DNA of 64,000 bases. Source: Tachypleus tridentatus. Lineage: Eukaryota > Arthropoda > Merostomata > Xiphosura > Limulidae. The notes beneath the pieces are model-generated. The model did not search any database and was not told the origin of the DNA. It worked only from the letters and a program-made list of their open reading frames with translations. The first letter of the stretch is position 1; each line of letters begins with the position of its first letter. Positions 1-11,685 of this stretch are shown one piece after another. Location of the stretch: positions 20,625,276 through 20,689,275 of the forward strand of contig NW_027467782.1 of assembly GCF_004210375.1 (NCBI RefSeq), given 5' to 3'. The position numbers and the translations under genes were made by a program.

Positions 1-233
1 ACATGTTTTCCTGTGTGTTGTGTATGTTTTCTAAGTATAACAAGATCATATGGGCTTTTTATAGAAATATTTCTTTGCACAATATTTTAACATTATATCT
101 CTCTGCTTAATACATGCATACTTTACATAATAATTTCTGTTGTTTAAATGGTTTTATGCTGTATTTATGTGTGTGTGTATATATATGTTTATATTCTCTA
201 TGAATTCTACACACTAGCAATAAGGGTGTTTAC

Positions 234-332
234 CTCTTCTGGTTTAAACCACTGAGATAACAAAAACAATAAATGTTCTGCTGCAGGAAGTAGAGCAAAA
301 AAAAGTTCTCTAACTGCACCAATTTGTGATAC
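234..332 (-). pseudogene. Exon C, copy 1, frameshifted membrane-protein exon
   Basis: Counterpart of the 100-nt exon at 23920-24019. The acceptor (CCACAG) and donor (GAAGAG then GTAAAC) are kept, but the exon is 99 nt. A single base is missing close to its start, where copy 2 reads TATCGACAA and this copy TATCACAA. The hydrophobic frame rich in Leu and Phe is therefore lost after the second codon if spliced from exon B. Either this copy is a pseudogene or the base is an assembly error. The protein family is not recognised. Confidence 0.7.
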
Positions 333-675
333 CTGTGGAAGAGGGAAGAAATAATAGTTTTTTATACCAACGTAAACTTAACGTCAGATAACAATAAAAT
401 AGAATCACTTTTTTTCTATGATATAAAACCTTATAGACTAATACCAGTAAAAATTGGTCCTTAACTTGTGTAAATATACATTACTTGGTGTGTTTTGATA
501 CAAAATTGTTGAAATCAACTTAATTATAAAAACAAAAACATTTAACCTACATAGTAAACTAATAAATACATTTCATACCATTCTAACCAACAATATCTTT
601 TTTCAGTATCATAATAATTTTGGAAACTATCCAAATAACAAGACACGAGATTCTTGTTCCCCTTTATTATTATAC

Positions 676-870
676 TGGAACATGAGTTGCTTGTAACTGT
701 TTACTATCCAACTGGTACATGAGTTGCTTTTAACTGTTTACTATGCAATTGGTACATGAGCTGTTTGGGTAACTGTTTACTATTCAACTGGTACATAAGC
801 TGCTTGTCATTACTTACTATTCATGTGGTACATGAGCTGCTTCTCATTACTTACTATTCAACTGGTACAT
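676..870. repeat. Minisatellite, about 35-41 bp units, copy 1
   Basis: Five to six imperfect units built on CTGGTACATGAGCTGCTT followed by a variant of AACTGTTTACTATTCAA. The same array is in the second duplicate at 24361-24600 with a different order of unit variants, so it has changed since the duplication. Confidence 0.85.
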
Positions 871-1342
871 GAACTCTCTATTTATTCAATCATAAGATGA
901 GAAAATATGAATAGAATGTGCTCTGATGAATCACTTATTTCACACCTCTTCAACAATAATGACTGACTAGTGACAAAACAGAAAGTGTTAGGACTTTTAA
1001 AGGAACCAATCCCTACAATTGTGCACAGTGGAATACAGTATAAAACTTACAATTTATTTACTTGGCAGTTTTCCAATAGCCATAACCAGTACTGTAGTAA
1101 TGTTCAGTTTGATAAATATGGGAAGGTATTTTTATTCAAATAGTATCACATTGCTTTGTACAAATAACAATCGTGTAAGCACAGAGGAAGGTGATTGCAT
1201 AATACTAAAGGTACTGAAAAATGTTCAGTATAATTCATAAAAAGTATTTGACATGTTTATTTATTATATTTTCAAGCTGGACAAGTCTTAGCTGCGCTCT
1301 CTAGAAATATAAAGAATAGTTTCTATTAGAAGGAGCACATAC

Positions 1343-1526
1343 CAGCAAAGTTTAGTACCAAGACTGTGCACAGGGTCTTGTATGATTTTGTTGTACACTA
1401 CTTTAGTACAAGATGCAATATCCTTCCACTGGTATGCTTCTTTACTTTTCTGATGAGCGACCCATGGAGGTACAACTTTTCCAACTTTTCGATCATATAT
1501 AGCTTGGTTAAGACCTGCCACGAGAC
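1343..1526 (-). CDS. Exon B, copy 1, of an unrecognised membrane-protein gene
   Basis: A 184-nt minus-strand exon with acceptor AAATTAG and donor CTG-GTATGT. The open frame runs through (residues include AIYDRKVGKVVPPWVAH and NKIIQDPVHSLGTKL). It starts with two bases that complete a Gly codon left by exon A (2189-2293) and ends with TG, completed to Trp by the first G of exon C (234-332). The other copy at 25072-25255 differs at five residues (Y/H, Q/K, C/R, K/E, C/S). I do not recognise the family. Its neighbour exon C is frameshifted, so this copy is probably not functional. Confidence 0.6.
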
Positions 1527-2188
1527 CTAATTTACAGAAAACAAATTTTAAATTTAAGACACTCAAATAGGCTACAACAATATTTAGTTCAGATGTAACT
1601 TTAGGCTTAGTCATACAAAACAACACTGATGTGAAATATACAATGTTTCATTTTAATAATATAAAACTGATTTCTTTTAGAGCTAGCTCTATCCTCTCAT
1701 AATTTATTTGGAGTATTATGTTACAGTGCGAAAGGGTAAAAGTTTTGTTGAAAAAATGAATTTTTGTATTGCTGTTAGACCTTCGTATTAACCCTTGTTT
1801 CCACTAGTTCATATTAGCTTAAGTGACTGCTTGAATTGGTAAAGAAAATTGCTAAAAAATATTTAAAAACAGTGAATATAAACAGGATTTAAAATTATTA
1901 CATGTATCAAATGAAACCTTTAGGTTTAAAATCTTCAAAAAATTGGTTTCTTTAAAACTTGAGTTATTTTATTGTATTCCAGTGATAGAAAACTGTGAAG
2001 CTGTGTATATTATTTTTCAAATTAAGGACAACAATATAGTTTTGTAAAATAGTATAGGAAAATTTTAAGACAGTGTAAGAGGACAAAAACAGAAAATAAA
2101 ATGTATCACAACAAATATTTTTCACATTTCAAAGCTGTAAGTTCATATAAATATCACATACACAAAACACCTTCTTTGCAGATGCTAC

Positions 2189-2293
2189 CTGCGGAAAGAA
2201 ATTCTGAAGTTTCAAACCACTTCATCCAATGGCTTTCTTTTTTAAACAATTCAATGTAACAAACCACACAATGGTTGCACAGATTTGATGTAC
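2189..2293 (-). CDS. Exon A, copy 1, of the same unrecognised gene
   Basis: A 105-nt minus-strand interval with acceptor TACCCAG and donor CCGCAG-GTAGCA. One frame is open, encoding a Cys- and aromatic-rich stretch including YIELFKKESHWMKWFETSEF. It ends with one base (G) that joins exon B to make Gly, so the phases fit. The copy at 25924-26028 is nearly identical in protein (S/A and A/T changes near the end). Function unknown. Confidence 0.55.
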
Positions 2294-2436
2294 CTGGGTA
2301 TTACATAGTTAAATACAACTTTGAGGTAATCTAGCAATCTGTATTTCAGTTTGGCCTAATAAGGTGTGCAGAGCCAAAGGATTTTACAATGCAAGTTCAC
2401 TAATGCAGGCCACTCGCATTTTTGATTTTCAAATTT

Positions 2437-2514
2437 TGTATAGATACAGATGTACTAATCAAGTGTTTTCCAATATGTATGGATACAGATGTACTAGTAA
2501 AGTATTTTCCAAAC
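2437..2514. repeat. 39-bp tandem repeat, 2 units (copy 1)
   Basis: Two units of TGTATAGATACAGATGTACT followed by A/G-TCAAGTATTTTCCAATA with 39-bp period (starts at 2437 and 2476). The duplicate locus at 26172-26288 has three units. Confidence 0.85.
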
Positions 2515-3183
2515 TTTTGTCATCACTCTTTATGCACGAAACATGATTTCATGTGCCACCATTTTTTTTAGATAAGGGAAAGTTGTGTGATTAGATATAA
2601 TTCACAGATACATATTAAAACATTATATGTATTGTAGTAATTAATTATTATTTTCTTTAATAAAAAAATATCTAAACACTTAACTATGCATTATTGTGCC
2701 TCATCACAGATAATTTATGCCTCCCTGAGATGAGTGTGGAGCGCCCCATGCTACGGGAAATGTTGTACTAGCTGATATGGATGCTATGAGAATGAAACAG
2801 ACAGTATAGTCTGTTCTCCACAGGGTTAGTTTTAATGACTCTTTAGTGCTGCAGGGCAAAACAAGTAATGGATTTCATGGTAAGTTAGTTTATCTTGCAT
2901 CCTTTATTTACAGAAATGTTAAGGTGTTTTGGGCACTTATTCTAAACCACGAAATACTCATGTTAACCTTTCATACTTACTCAGTTTTTTAGCGGTTTAC
3001 GACCCTTTTGTATTATCTGATTTACTTCTGAATACAAAAGCTAATTATGAGTGAGAAAAAACAATTACGTACCAGCTACACTAGGTTCTGTCAACCACAC
3101 CAGGTCTGGTGGTGAAACCTAAGGTACTCCCCCCCCACTTTAGTACTTACAACCTGCAAACTAGACAAGAAACTAAATAATAT

Positions 3184-4117
3184 TTTTCTAATTATATTTA
3201 CTGATTATCATATTGCACAACATATATTTTTATTTTGGTCATTATGCCATAATTAATGCACACAATGAAAATTTTAATTTAGGTTTTAGAAAAATGCAGC
3301 ACTGACTGCACAATTTTTATAAACTATCATTAGCTCCAGAAAAAGAAAAAAAGCAACATACATGCTTAATAACTTTATACTAGATTCTTTAGTCAAGAAC
3401 TGTAACTGAGCCATAAGTAAACTAAAACCAAATATCCAGCAACCGCTAATATCAGAGCTTCACCGAGTTAAAATAATCCATGTCACTTAGTGGATAAGAG
3501 AGTATTCATTGCTTAATTAACTATTTATATAATTTTTACGTCATCATTTTACATGAATACTGACCTTTGGACACAGAAAGCTACATCATAGAAATATTCT
3601 CAACTTATCATATTCCTTTCTTGGAATTAGTCTTGCTCTATTTGGTCCTTTAACAAGGTATTTTATTTATCATAAAAATATGATCTCCTTTCACTTTAAT
3701 AAAGGTTTCATTTATTTATCACACTGACCTACTATGATACAAAATAATACTGTTTGCATGAGTTAGAGAAAATGTGAAGAATAATTTTTTTTTTCATTAA
3801 ACCAGGGATTTGGTTCCCAAGATATGACCCACCCGAGTAATCAGATCATTTTCTGCGATCATGTTCATATGAAGGAGAAGATCATTTTACTGATGTAATC
3901 ATGTTAGGTTCAGAAGAGTTCTTGTACATAAAGATATGTTTCTGTTTTACTGTGTTCAGTTTTGCGACTTGAAAACTGCCACCTAAAAAGCAATGTAAGT
4001 GAAGCATGGTGGGTAATGTTTCAGTTATTTGACTTTTTTGGCCTCAATATTTGAAACGTATTTAAGTGCTGATTTTAAGTAAAAGTTACGCACTACGTCT
4101 TTAATTCCAAATTCATT
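3184..4117. other. Unique AT-rich sequence, nothing recognised
   Basis: No open frame with splice sites, no repeat family and no RNA gene that I can support. It begins exactly where similarity to the second duplicate stops. Confidence 0.5.
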
Positions 4118-4392
4118 GGCTCGGCATGGCCAAGCGCGTTAAGGCGTGCGACTCCTAATCCGAGGGTCGCGGGTTCGCATCCCCGTCGTGCCAAATATGC
4201 TCGCCCTTTCAACCGTGGGGGCGTTATAATTTTCGGTCAATCCCACTATTCGTTGGTAAAAAAGTAGCCCAAGAGTTGGCGGTGGGTGGTGATGACTAGC
4301 TGCTTTTCCTCTAGTCTTACACTGCTAAATTAGGGACGGCGAGTACAGATAGCCCTCGAGTAGTTTTGTGCGAAATTCAAAAACAAACAAAC
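4118..4392 (+). mobile_element. SINE family 1 (tRNA-headed), near full length
   Basis: Starts with a tRNA-like head (GGCATGGCCAAGCGCGTTAA as A box region, GGGTTCGCATCCCC as B box), followed by the family body (GCGTTATAA, CCACTATTCGTTGGTAAAA, GAGTTGGCGGTGGGTGGTGA, CTAAATTAGGGACGGC) and the tail ACAGATAGCCCTCGAGTAG with an A-rich end. About 20 copies or fragments lie in this window. The head is transcribed by RNA polymerase III in such elements; this copy is not a tRNA gene. Confidence 0.95.
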
Positions 4393-6290
4393 ATTCGTAG
4401 TTCTAAGGTAATTTAGAAAAATGAGAGTTAGTTCCAATAACTATAATTTTTCATATTTAAAACTGCTAACTCTACAATTTTGTTATCTGTAAAACTTCAG
4501 TATTTTAGAAAGTTGCAAATTATTCATTATATTAGGGACTGTAAAGTTTCATACATTGTCAAGACAAAACACCACTTAAAAAACTAGTTTGTGAGGAGTA
4601 TTGTAATGAAATGGCCGTCCACTATTTAACCCAGACACTCATCTATTTGTTCATATGTCGAAACCTTGGGTCACGCAATTTCTTTATCAATATCACGGAA
4701 TCTTCAGACCTTGAACTTCGTATTAAAGAAAGTTTACTCGTAACAAAAGAGTGCTCTGTTCTTAACGCCGTATACAGCTTCTCAGACTTAAAACTATTTA
4801 ATAAAGTGCTAAATATTTCACGTCTTTTAATTTCCCACTTTAGCACCGTATGTGTGTATATCACGGAGCCAAAATGCAGCTAGTGGATTATGATATTCAA
4901 AAGGACTTTAAAAAAGGCCCCAATTTTGCTATACTTGATTTAAAAGTTAATTGACACTTTTCGAGAACTCGCCGAAAGTTTAATTGCACTCCTTTAGTTA
5001 AACTTGAATCATGATCTAATCTTTCTTAAGTTACATCACAACGTGTATTGGTTGATTGGGTTTACTGTAACTTTACTTTCAGGAATGTTAAATTATTATA
5101 AATTAAACATTTATTAAGGTATTTTAATTCATGTTGCTGGAGTGTATTTGCAAAAACAAGTTCTTTAGTCTTTTAACCCCCTACCTTCTGGTGAGAAACG
5201 TACGGTTTTATTAATAGAATATCATATTAGCATAATCTATTTTCTTTCTGTCTACCATGTCAGTAAAGTAGTGTTTGACAATACTGTATCATTAGTCAAC
5301 ATATATTATTTTTCCAATTTTCTTCCAGATGATGGAGTAAGTATGTTCCAGAATTCTTAAAACTAAATAAAAATATATTATGTTTTATTAATGGTTATCT
5401 TTATTATTAAACTTTGTTTTCCCACCACGAGTCCATTAGCCAACTTAAGTAAGAGACTGTATGTACTTGAGAAATGTGTTGGAGATTCTCTGAAAGACAA
5501 AAAATATGAAATCCATTATGTTCGCACACCATAAATGATCCCAGCTTTGGTTATCATTACTTAGAACACCCGTGTATCTACACTTTTTTTTTCTTAAGTA
5601 TGCATGCTATCAATGACGTATTTAGGTTAGGGCTAGGGGACTTAGTCCCAGGGCCCATGGTTTTAATGGGGGCTCATTGATAAATTTATTATATGTAAAA
5701 TTACATGGGATGTAAGGCCCACAAAAATTATCATTTCCTGGGCCACCAACCTTAAATCCGCTACCTTATGGTATCAGTGTCTTCAGATTCTTCCGTAGTC
5801 TGACTGTTGTTTCAAATAAAGGAACATCTTTTCTGTTGTATTTTTATCTATAACACTCAAATAATATTTCTATTTCCAACATTCCAAAACATTGTGGTTT
5901 CAACGTTATCCTTTTGTCTTTATGGTATGAACCTACAACTAACCAATCCCTTGAGACGACGAAGCGTATAACTTCATAAACATAGATAATAAACAGTGTC
6001 AAATTTACTCTTAGAAGGGGTGAGTGATTAATTACCGAGCATAGCAATATAATCAATATATAGATCAGTTTCAATTTGTTTCATAAAACGAATATAGCAT
6101 CAATGTCTCCAGCGATATCCTTTGGCACATTCATGTACTTACTTTTTTTGTGTAATCAATTAATATATAGTTGTATTCTTAATGGTTGTGAGCAGTTAGA
6201 CCATTTCCAATGTTTGCTGACGTGTGTTTCATACCTCATGTAAATACTTCATGACATGTTTATAAATGTCAGAAAAACACGTGTTCAAAA
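4393..6290. other. Mostly unrecognised AT-rich DNA with one possible old MITE
   Basis: No supported gene. About 5614-5762 looks like an old MITE: it begins near GTATTTAGGTTAGGGC and ends with a roughly inverted GGGCCACCAACCTTAAATCC, but no clean target-site duplication is visible. The two overlapping frames at 4611-4883 and 4643-4864 are on opposite strands and look like chance. Confidence 0.35.
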
Positions 6291-6305
6291 AGTCTTGTAA
6301 CCTGA

Positions 6306-6360
6306 GTGCTTTCGAAAGGTGGATCCTGAAAAAACGAGTCCATCTTTCGAAAGTGCTCAG
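6306..6360. repeat. 19-bp inverted repeat (hairpin)
   Basis: The arm GAGTGCTTTCGAAAGGTGGA is followed after about 16 bases by TCCATCTTTCGAAAGTGCTC, its near-perfect reverse complement. Each arm also holds the palindrome TTTCGAAA. It could be a MITE remnant or the terminus of a retroelement; no target-site duplication was found. Confidence 0.7.
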
Positions 6361-6616
6361 ATTTTTATCACTTTTAACCCCATATTCAGAAATTTCTGTT
6401 CCTGATGTGATCCTTTTATAAAGTTTGCTTCATTCCATGCATTAATTATTGGGTGTTTCCACTGATGATAGAGCCTGCGTACGTCTGTTAGCTATTCATT
6501 CTTCTCAACTTTACCCAACGGCAAAAAGATATCTGTTCAATCATCACAACTTGGATTTTTTAATTTTATATATTTTTATTGTTTCTTTGATACATCCTCT
6601 GGATATTACAAGTGAA

Positions 6617-6716
6617 TAGCCCCCCGCTAGTTCAGCGATAAAATCATAGGTTCGATTCCCTTCGGTGGGCTCAGCAGATAGCCCAATGTAGCTTTGCTAT
6701 AAGAACACACACATAC
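6617..6716 (+). mobile_element. SINE family 2 (short tRNA-headed)
   Basis: Head CCCCCGCTAGTTCAGCGATA, B box GGTTCGATTCCC, then GGTGGGCTCAGCAGATAGCC and AGCTTTGCTATAAGAACACA. Further copies of this family lie at 19580, 38137, 44390, 45320 and 50184. The segment CAGATAGCC..TGTAGCTTTG is also the tail motif of SINE families 1 and 3. Confidence 0.85.
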
Positions 6717-7547
6717 TAATGAATATTTATGAAGAATGTCATAAGAGTTTTCAATTTAAGTGCAATCTTATAAGCTTCATTCCCAAATAATCTTACCAAG
6801 TACCAAAATAATTTTACGTTTCACACAAATGTTTTGATGTGTTTTTCATCGAAAATATTTTGTAAAACTTATTTGGGAAAAGAAGGCCAAGTAAAGTTCA
6901 TTTAATGATAACAAAATAGTTTATTTTTTTTCCTTTTTTCATTTCTGTTTACCATTCATTCTACAAAGTTGTAAACCTGGGTCACAAATATTGTTTTGAA
7001 TTTCAACATAAATCTACTTCCTAATGGTAGTACAAATAAATAAAGAACATAGTTAAAAAAAAAGGCCTGATGCAACAGTGATTAACTATAAGCGTGAGTA
7101 CGTATGTTACCATGTCAAGGAAAGCACATAAAAAAAAACATAAGTGTTAAGTTTAAACGGGCTAAGGGAAAACAAACTGAGGTGCTAAGAGATTTCTTTT
7201 CCTTGCTGTATGCAGTATTGTGACATTCACATTAAAGTAGGTAAACAAATATGACTGATTAGTACTTTTATAAAGTATGTTTTTTGTTGTGAAATAACTT
7301 TCTAGCTTTTGAGGTAACGTTGCACGTACTTTTATATCACGTGAGATTTAATATGAAACTTGATGAAAAGTAGTGAACCGTGTGTGTCGACTTTTCAAAT
7401 ATTTCCTTGACATTAACTGAACTCTTTCTCAAGGTTTTGATTAAGTCTGATATAACGGTTATTATTATTGAAGGACAGTAGAATGAGAATTGTTCTGGGA
7501 TATCGTTTCAAGACTTGAGCTATTAGCCTAAAGATAATTTTTGTGAC
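6717..7547. other. Unrecognised AT-rich sequence
   Basis: I see no gene, RNA or repeat that I can support here. Confidence 0.4.
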
Positions 7548-8018
7548 CTCGTTACCAAGGGCGTAGATTTTTTACACCCAATGGGGGAGGGGGGAAGATT
7601 TTTGCAACCACTTATGTGGACTGTGCAATTTCCAAATTGGTAATCTCTGATTACATGAACCTGAAAGCTGTAAACATGCAAACAGAGACTAATCTTGTTG
7701 CCACGATACTTGCATGTATAGTTAAGCCTTCTAACTGATACGAACTATCGCTTAGATCGAAAAGCTTAGAAGCACGCCTATATTAATGATGTACATTTCG
7801 GCTACTGAAAAAAGCCTACATCTAGGCCTAATTATGCAATTCGATTGATAAGAACACGAGAATCACAAGAACAAACACACAATTTGTAGGCCTGTGATGC
7901 AATAAAACAATTCAATAGACTAAAGTGTAGGGGGGATTATTGTATCTACCATATTTCCAGCTAAAATGAAGGGGGTGTATCCCCCATCCCCCCCAGGATC
8001 TACGCCCCTGCTCGTTAC
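7548..8018. mobile_element. hAT-type MITE with 8-bp target-site duplication
   Basis: An identical 8-bp direct repeat CTCGTTAC lies at 7548-7555 and 8011-8018. Between them the ends are inverted: CAAGGGCGTAGAT on the left, and the complement of CAGGGGCGTAGAT on the right, followed internally by G-rich and C-rich runs. There is no coding potential. An 8-bp duplication with CAGGG-type ends is the hallmark of hAT transposons, so this is a 455-bp non-autonomous copy. Confidence 0.88.
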
Positions 8019-8359
8019 ATATTTATTCGAGGTAATATAAACTGTGTTGGTATAAAATGTCTGCCGCTTAATATATTACATTAGAGACAGTTCTTTTGGA
8101 ATCAAGTACTATATTATAAACCGAATTTACTTTTGTATTTACGGCAATGCTACTGGGGTTGTATGACTATGTCCTTAATATTAAACTATTGACTAAAGGC
8201 TAAGGAGGCACTTTATCATCACCCACCATCGAAGCTGAGGAACTGACTTTCGCTAATAGAAGCTCCTACCACTCAAAAGTTAAAGTAGAGGAAATATTCT
8301 ATGGTATCGTTCTACAACAGCGCTACCTCGCACCCTTGGATTTATATTCAGTTTATGTT

Positions 8360-8602
8360 GGTTTGTTCTGAATTTCGCGCCAAGCTACACAAGAGCTATT
8401 TGGATTAACCGATCTTAATTTAGCAATGATGAACTAGGGAGAAAGCAGCTGGTCAACACCTCCCGCCGCTAACTCTTGGACTACTCTTTACCAACGAATA
8501 GCGGGGTTAACCATTATATTATAACACTCCCACGGCTGAAAGAGTGAGCGGGTTCAGTAAGAAAGATTCGGACCCATGACCCGCACTTTGCGAGTTGGGT
8601 TT
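8360..8602 (-). mobile_element. Diverged SINE family 1
   Basis: Antisense copy: GAATTTCGCGCCAAGCTACA, then a degraded body with CCGCTAACTCTTGGACTACT and ACCAACGAATAG, and a remnant of the tRNA head. It is clearly older than the neighbouring copy at 8866. Confidence 0.8.
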
Positions 8603-8854
8603 TGTAACAACCACAAGATTCATATTCGTCAATGTTATTACAATGAAAGACATTTTTCGGTAGTTTTTTATGTCTGTTTTAGCTAATTAAACAGGCAAAA
8701 ATAAATCAAATTGATAACTTTTCGGCGTATTTTATGTAAGTTGCTAAATTATTATTCGTAAACTAGAATAATTTACATAATTTTCGTCAAGGCGACAGGT
8801 TCTCCACCAAGTTTTTAATATATTAATTTAGATTTTTGTTTGTCGTAGGTAGCG

Positions 8855-9145
8855 TATCACGATGAGCCTGGTATGGCCAAGTGCGTAAGGCGTACGACTC
8901 GTAATCCGAGGGTCGCGGGTTCGTGCCCGCGTCGCGCTAAACATGCTCGCTCTCCCAGCCGTGGGGCGTATAATGTGACAGTCAATCCCACTATTCGTTG
9001 GTAAAAGAGTAGCCCAAGAGTTGGCGGTGGGTGGTGATGACTAGCTGCCTTCCCTCTAGTCTTACACTGCTAAATTAGGGACGGCGAACACAGATAGTCC
9101 TCGAGTAGCTTTGTGCGAAATTCCAAAACAAACTTATCACGATGA
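8855..9145 (+). mobile_element. SINE family 1 with 11-bp target-site duplication
   Basis: Complete head-to-tail copy (8866-9134) flanked by TATCACGATGA at 8855-8865 and 9135-9145. The duplication shows where the element starts and ends, and marks LINE-driven retrotransposition. Confidence 0.95.
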
Positions 9146-9209
9146 AACAAAAAAGAAAATTTAATGAAAGGTAAAATCTGGGTGCTTCCTATAGTATATA
9201 GAAATTTGT

Positions 9210-9312
9210 ATATAGAACATAAAGCTGCACAATGGGCCATCTGTGGTCAGCCCACCACAGGTATCGAAAGTCTATTTCCAGTGTACTTAGTCTGTAGACA
9301 CCTCTCCCTCGA
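9210..9312 (-). mobile_element. SINE family 3 (tRNA-headed), antisense
   Basis: Reads AAAGCTGCACAATGGGCCAT, CAGCCCACCACAGGTATCGA and a head remnant. Read in sense this gives a B box of the form TCGATACC followed by GTGGTGGGCAGAGCACAGAT and a tail shared with the other SINE families. Confidence 0.75.
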
Positions 9313-9748
9313 GATGGGGCGTGTGTAGAACTAAACACACAATACAACTTTCGGAATCAGTGAATTATTGAGTTAATAAATGTTTTAGTACAATGCAAGT
9401 CAATGAGAATTACTGCGTTTGTTCGTTAGAAAGGTTAATTAGCCAAAGTATTTGTTATCGATGAATTAGCAATGAATTTCTGCAAATAAGCATAGATTAC
9501 TTTCACCCAAATATTAAAAACGTAAGAATAAATTCATTATTGTAACTTCGCATTATCTTCATCAAATGCTAATTGAAAGTAGTTTGGTTTCTCTTCTGAG
9601 ACACCATTAGATAACTGTTATTAAAACAACAAAAAAGTCTTGCATTATACACAATGCCAAGTAGGATACATGTGAGTTGATCACCTCCAGTGTCAATATC
9701 AATTCGCTACGAAAAACACGTTTTTCATGTGCCACTAGGTGTATGTAT

Positions 9749-9773
9749 ATGTGTGTGTGTGTGTGTGTGTGTG
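9749..9773. repeat. (TG)n microsatellite
   Basis: About twelve uninterrupted GT units. Confidence 0.95.
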
Positions 9774-10013
9774 ATTACATCGTATATGTTATTTGGCTAG
9801 AGACAGACAAAACAGTTTGACTTTAGCTAACCATCTGAAAGCAAAAAAAGCCTGGTTTATATACAACATACATCAACAAATTCAGGACTGAACTACAAGC
9901 AAAGATTAATAACAAAAGGATAATTTATAAATAATTAAGTTTCAGTTTTATATCAGTGCCTTTTGACGAAATCCCAGAAACTATATTTTTATAGATAATA
10001 TTCCAAGATATTA

Positions 10014-10195
10014 TTAACACATTGACTCTCACTCGACCCACCGGTGAGTCGTTCTCTGTTTTCTTTTTTAAAAGACCACTTATTGGCTTGGACACAACGG
10101 CTACACATACACTCTTTCTAAAAAAAGTAATTGTAAAATGACTAATGGGACCCTAAAAAGTATCGGTAAAATAAGCTTGGAAGCCAACGTGTTAA
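10014..10195. mobile_element. piggyBac-like MITE with TTAA target duplication
   Basis: TTAA lies at 10014-10017 and again at 10192-10195. The ends between them are inverted: CACATTGACT after the left TTAA, and the complement of CACGTTGGCT before the right one. The 174-bp body has no coding frame. TTAA duplication is diagnostic of the piggyBac superfamily. Confidence 0.7.
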
Positions 10196-10774
10196 CATGC
10201 AGAAAGTGAAGTTCGATATATTCTTCTGTTATTAACACGTCCTCCAGGGGTCACTCCAAGGGGTGTCTTTATAATTTGTTGAATCGCAAAAGTCACTTCA
10301 ATCCAGTAACTCCTACAGAGGGTGGTTTTGGACGTATCTTTTTGATGGAATTTCGAAACAAGTTTTCACTTGCTAATTGATAAAATCCGAAGTGAAATAT
10401 AACGTTCTCAAGTTTCCATACTAGTTAGTACTAAGATCAAACCGTTCAGAGTAAATTCAGTACATATCGATAAAGCCACATTCTTAGAATCATTAATTAA
10501 ACAACTGACAACTTTTTATTTTTCCGCTATCACCTTTTAATGCTTATCTTTCAGTTTAGGTAGAACGATTTCACCTGTGATTCGGCAGAGAAGGTCGAAG
10601 CATGAAGATATCCAAGAAAAGAATGAGTAGACAGGAACAATTTGAAAGAAGCTACAGACATAATTTTGTGCTCGACCTGTTGCAAAGTGTCTATCAAGGT
10701 GGGCCTAAACCATTCCTGTGATTTGGAGACTTCCACGCTTATTGTGCTTGGTCATTAAGTCCATGATGCTTGAT

Positions 10775-11038
10775 TGTTTTGGAATTTCGCGCAAAGCTAC
10801 TCGAGGGCTATTTACATTGGACGTCCCTAATTTAGCAGTGTAAGAGTAGAGGAAAGGGAGCTAGTTACTTAACACCACCCACCGCCAACTCTTGGGCTGC
10901 TCTTTACCAACGAATAGAGGATTCATCATCACATTATAACGCCCCACGGCTGAAAGGGCATGTTTGGTGTAACGGATATTGAACCCACCATCCTCAGATT
11001 ATGAGTCGAGCACCCTAAAATCTGGCCATGCCGGGCTG
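10775..11038 (-). mobile_element. SINE family 1, antisense
   Basis: Runs from the complement of the tail (TTGGAATTTCGCGCAAAGCT) through the body to the tRNA head complement ending GGCCATGCCGGGC. TGATGC flanks it on both sides (about 10764 and 11045), a probable short target-site duplication. Confidence 0.92.
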
Positions 11039-11685
11039 CTATTGATGCACCTACAGATTTCAATCAACTTATGAAATCACTTTTCGCACCCCAACATTAA
11101 AAGAGTGAGGGAAATGCCTTATTTTAAGCCAATAAAAATTTCAGTTAAAATTAAGAAAAGTCGGATTAGATAATTTTTCAACAAAATGTTCCCCATTGGT
11201 TCATGAGGAGCCTGTTAAAATATTTGACTGTATTTCGCTAAATTACTCTCCGCTTTATTAATGAAAGAAGTTGATAGTTACAAGCGAAAATGTCGAAAAT
11301 AGTTACAAAATTAGCAATGTACGTTATTTATACCATAGTAACGCCTGGCAATGTTTTTTGTAATATACCTATAAGATATGTCAGCTCATTGTTTTATTTG
11401 TAACATGAAATTTCTTGTACAGTAGTATTAATTACTTGTAATAATTTATTAATTTTTCCCTGTAAAACAAATTAAATTACGCTACCTAAATTAAAATTAT
11501 AGTATGATTTTATTTAGTTCTGGGCGTAAAAGACACACAATCATCATATAGCGAACTACTTAGAAAAAAAAAACATCATTACATTCAACTCTTATTCAGA
11601 GAGGCAGTATTTTTGCTATTAAAATAATAATACAGAAACCGTCTTACATTCTTATACAAACTTGACGTAACTATTTGGAGTGAGT

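Larger units (their letters stand above)
1..3183. repeat. Segmental duplication, copy 1 (direct repeat of 23580-26951)
   Basis: The sequence from base 1 aligns almost continuously with 23580 onward: the same AT-rich text, minisatellites, exon-like blocks and SINE-free introns, with scattered substitutions and small indels. Similarity stops near 3183 in this copy and near 26951 in the other. The left edge is outside the window. Relative to copy 2 it lacks about 110 bp just left of the 234-332 exon and has one fewer 39-bp repeat unit. Both copies are in the same orientation, about 23.6 kb apart. Confidence 0.95.

Noticed and set aside
676-870. CRISPR-like spaced repeats
   Set aside because: Units are contiguous imperfect minisatellite repeats without unique spacers, in a eukaryotic genome.
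4118-4195. tRNA gene at SINE heads (A box, B box and a CCA-like end)
   Set aside because: The same heads recur with the long SINE body and tail in every copy, and arms are mispaired; these are tRNA-derived SINEs, not tRNA genes.
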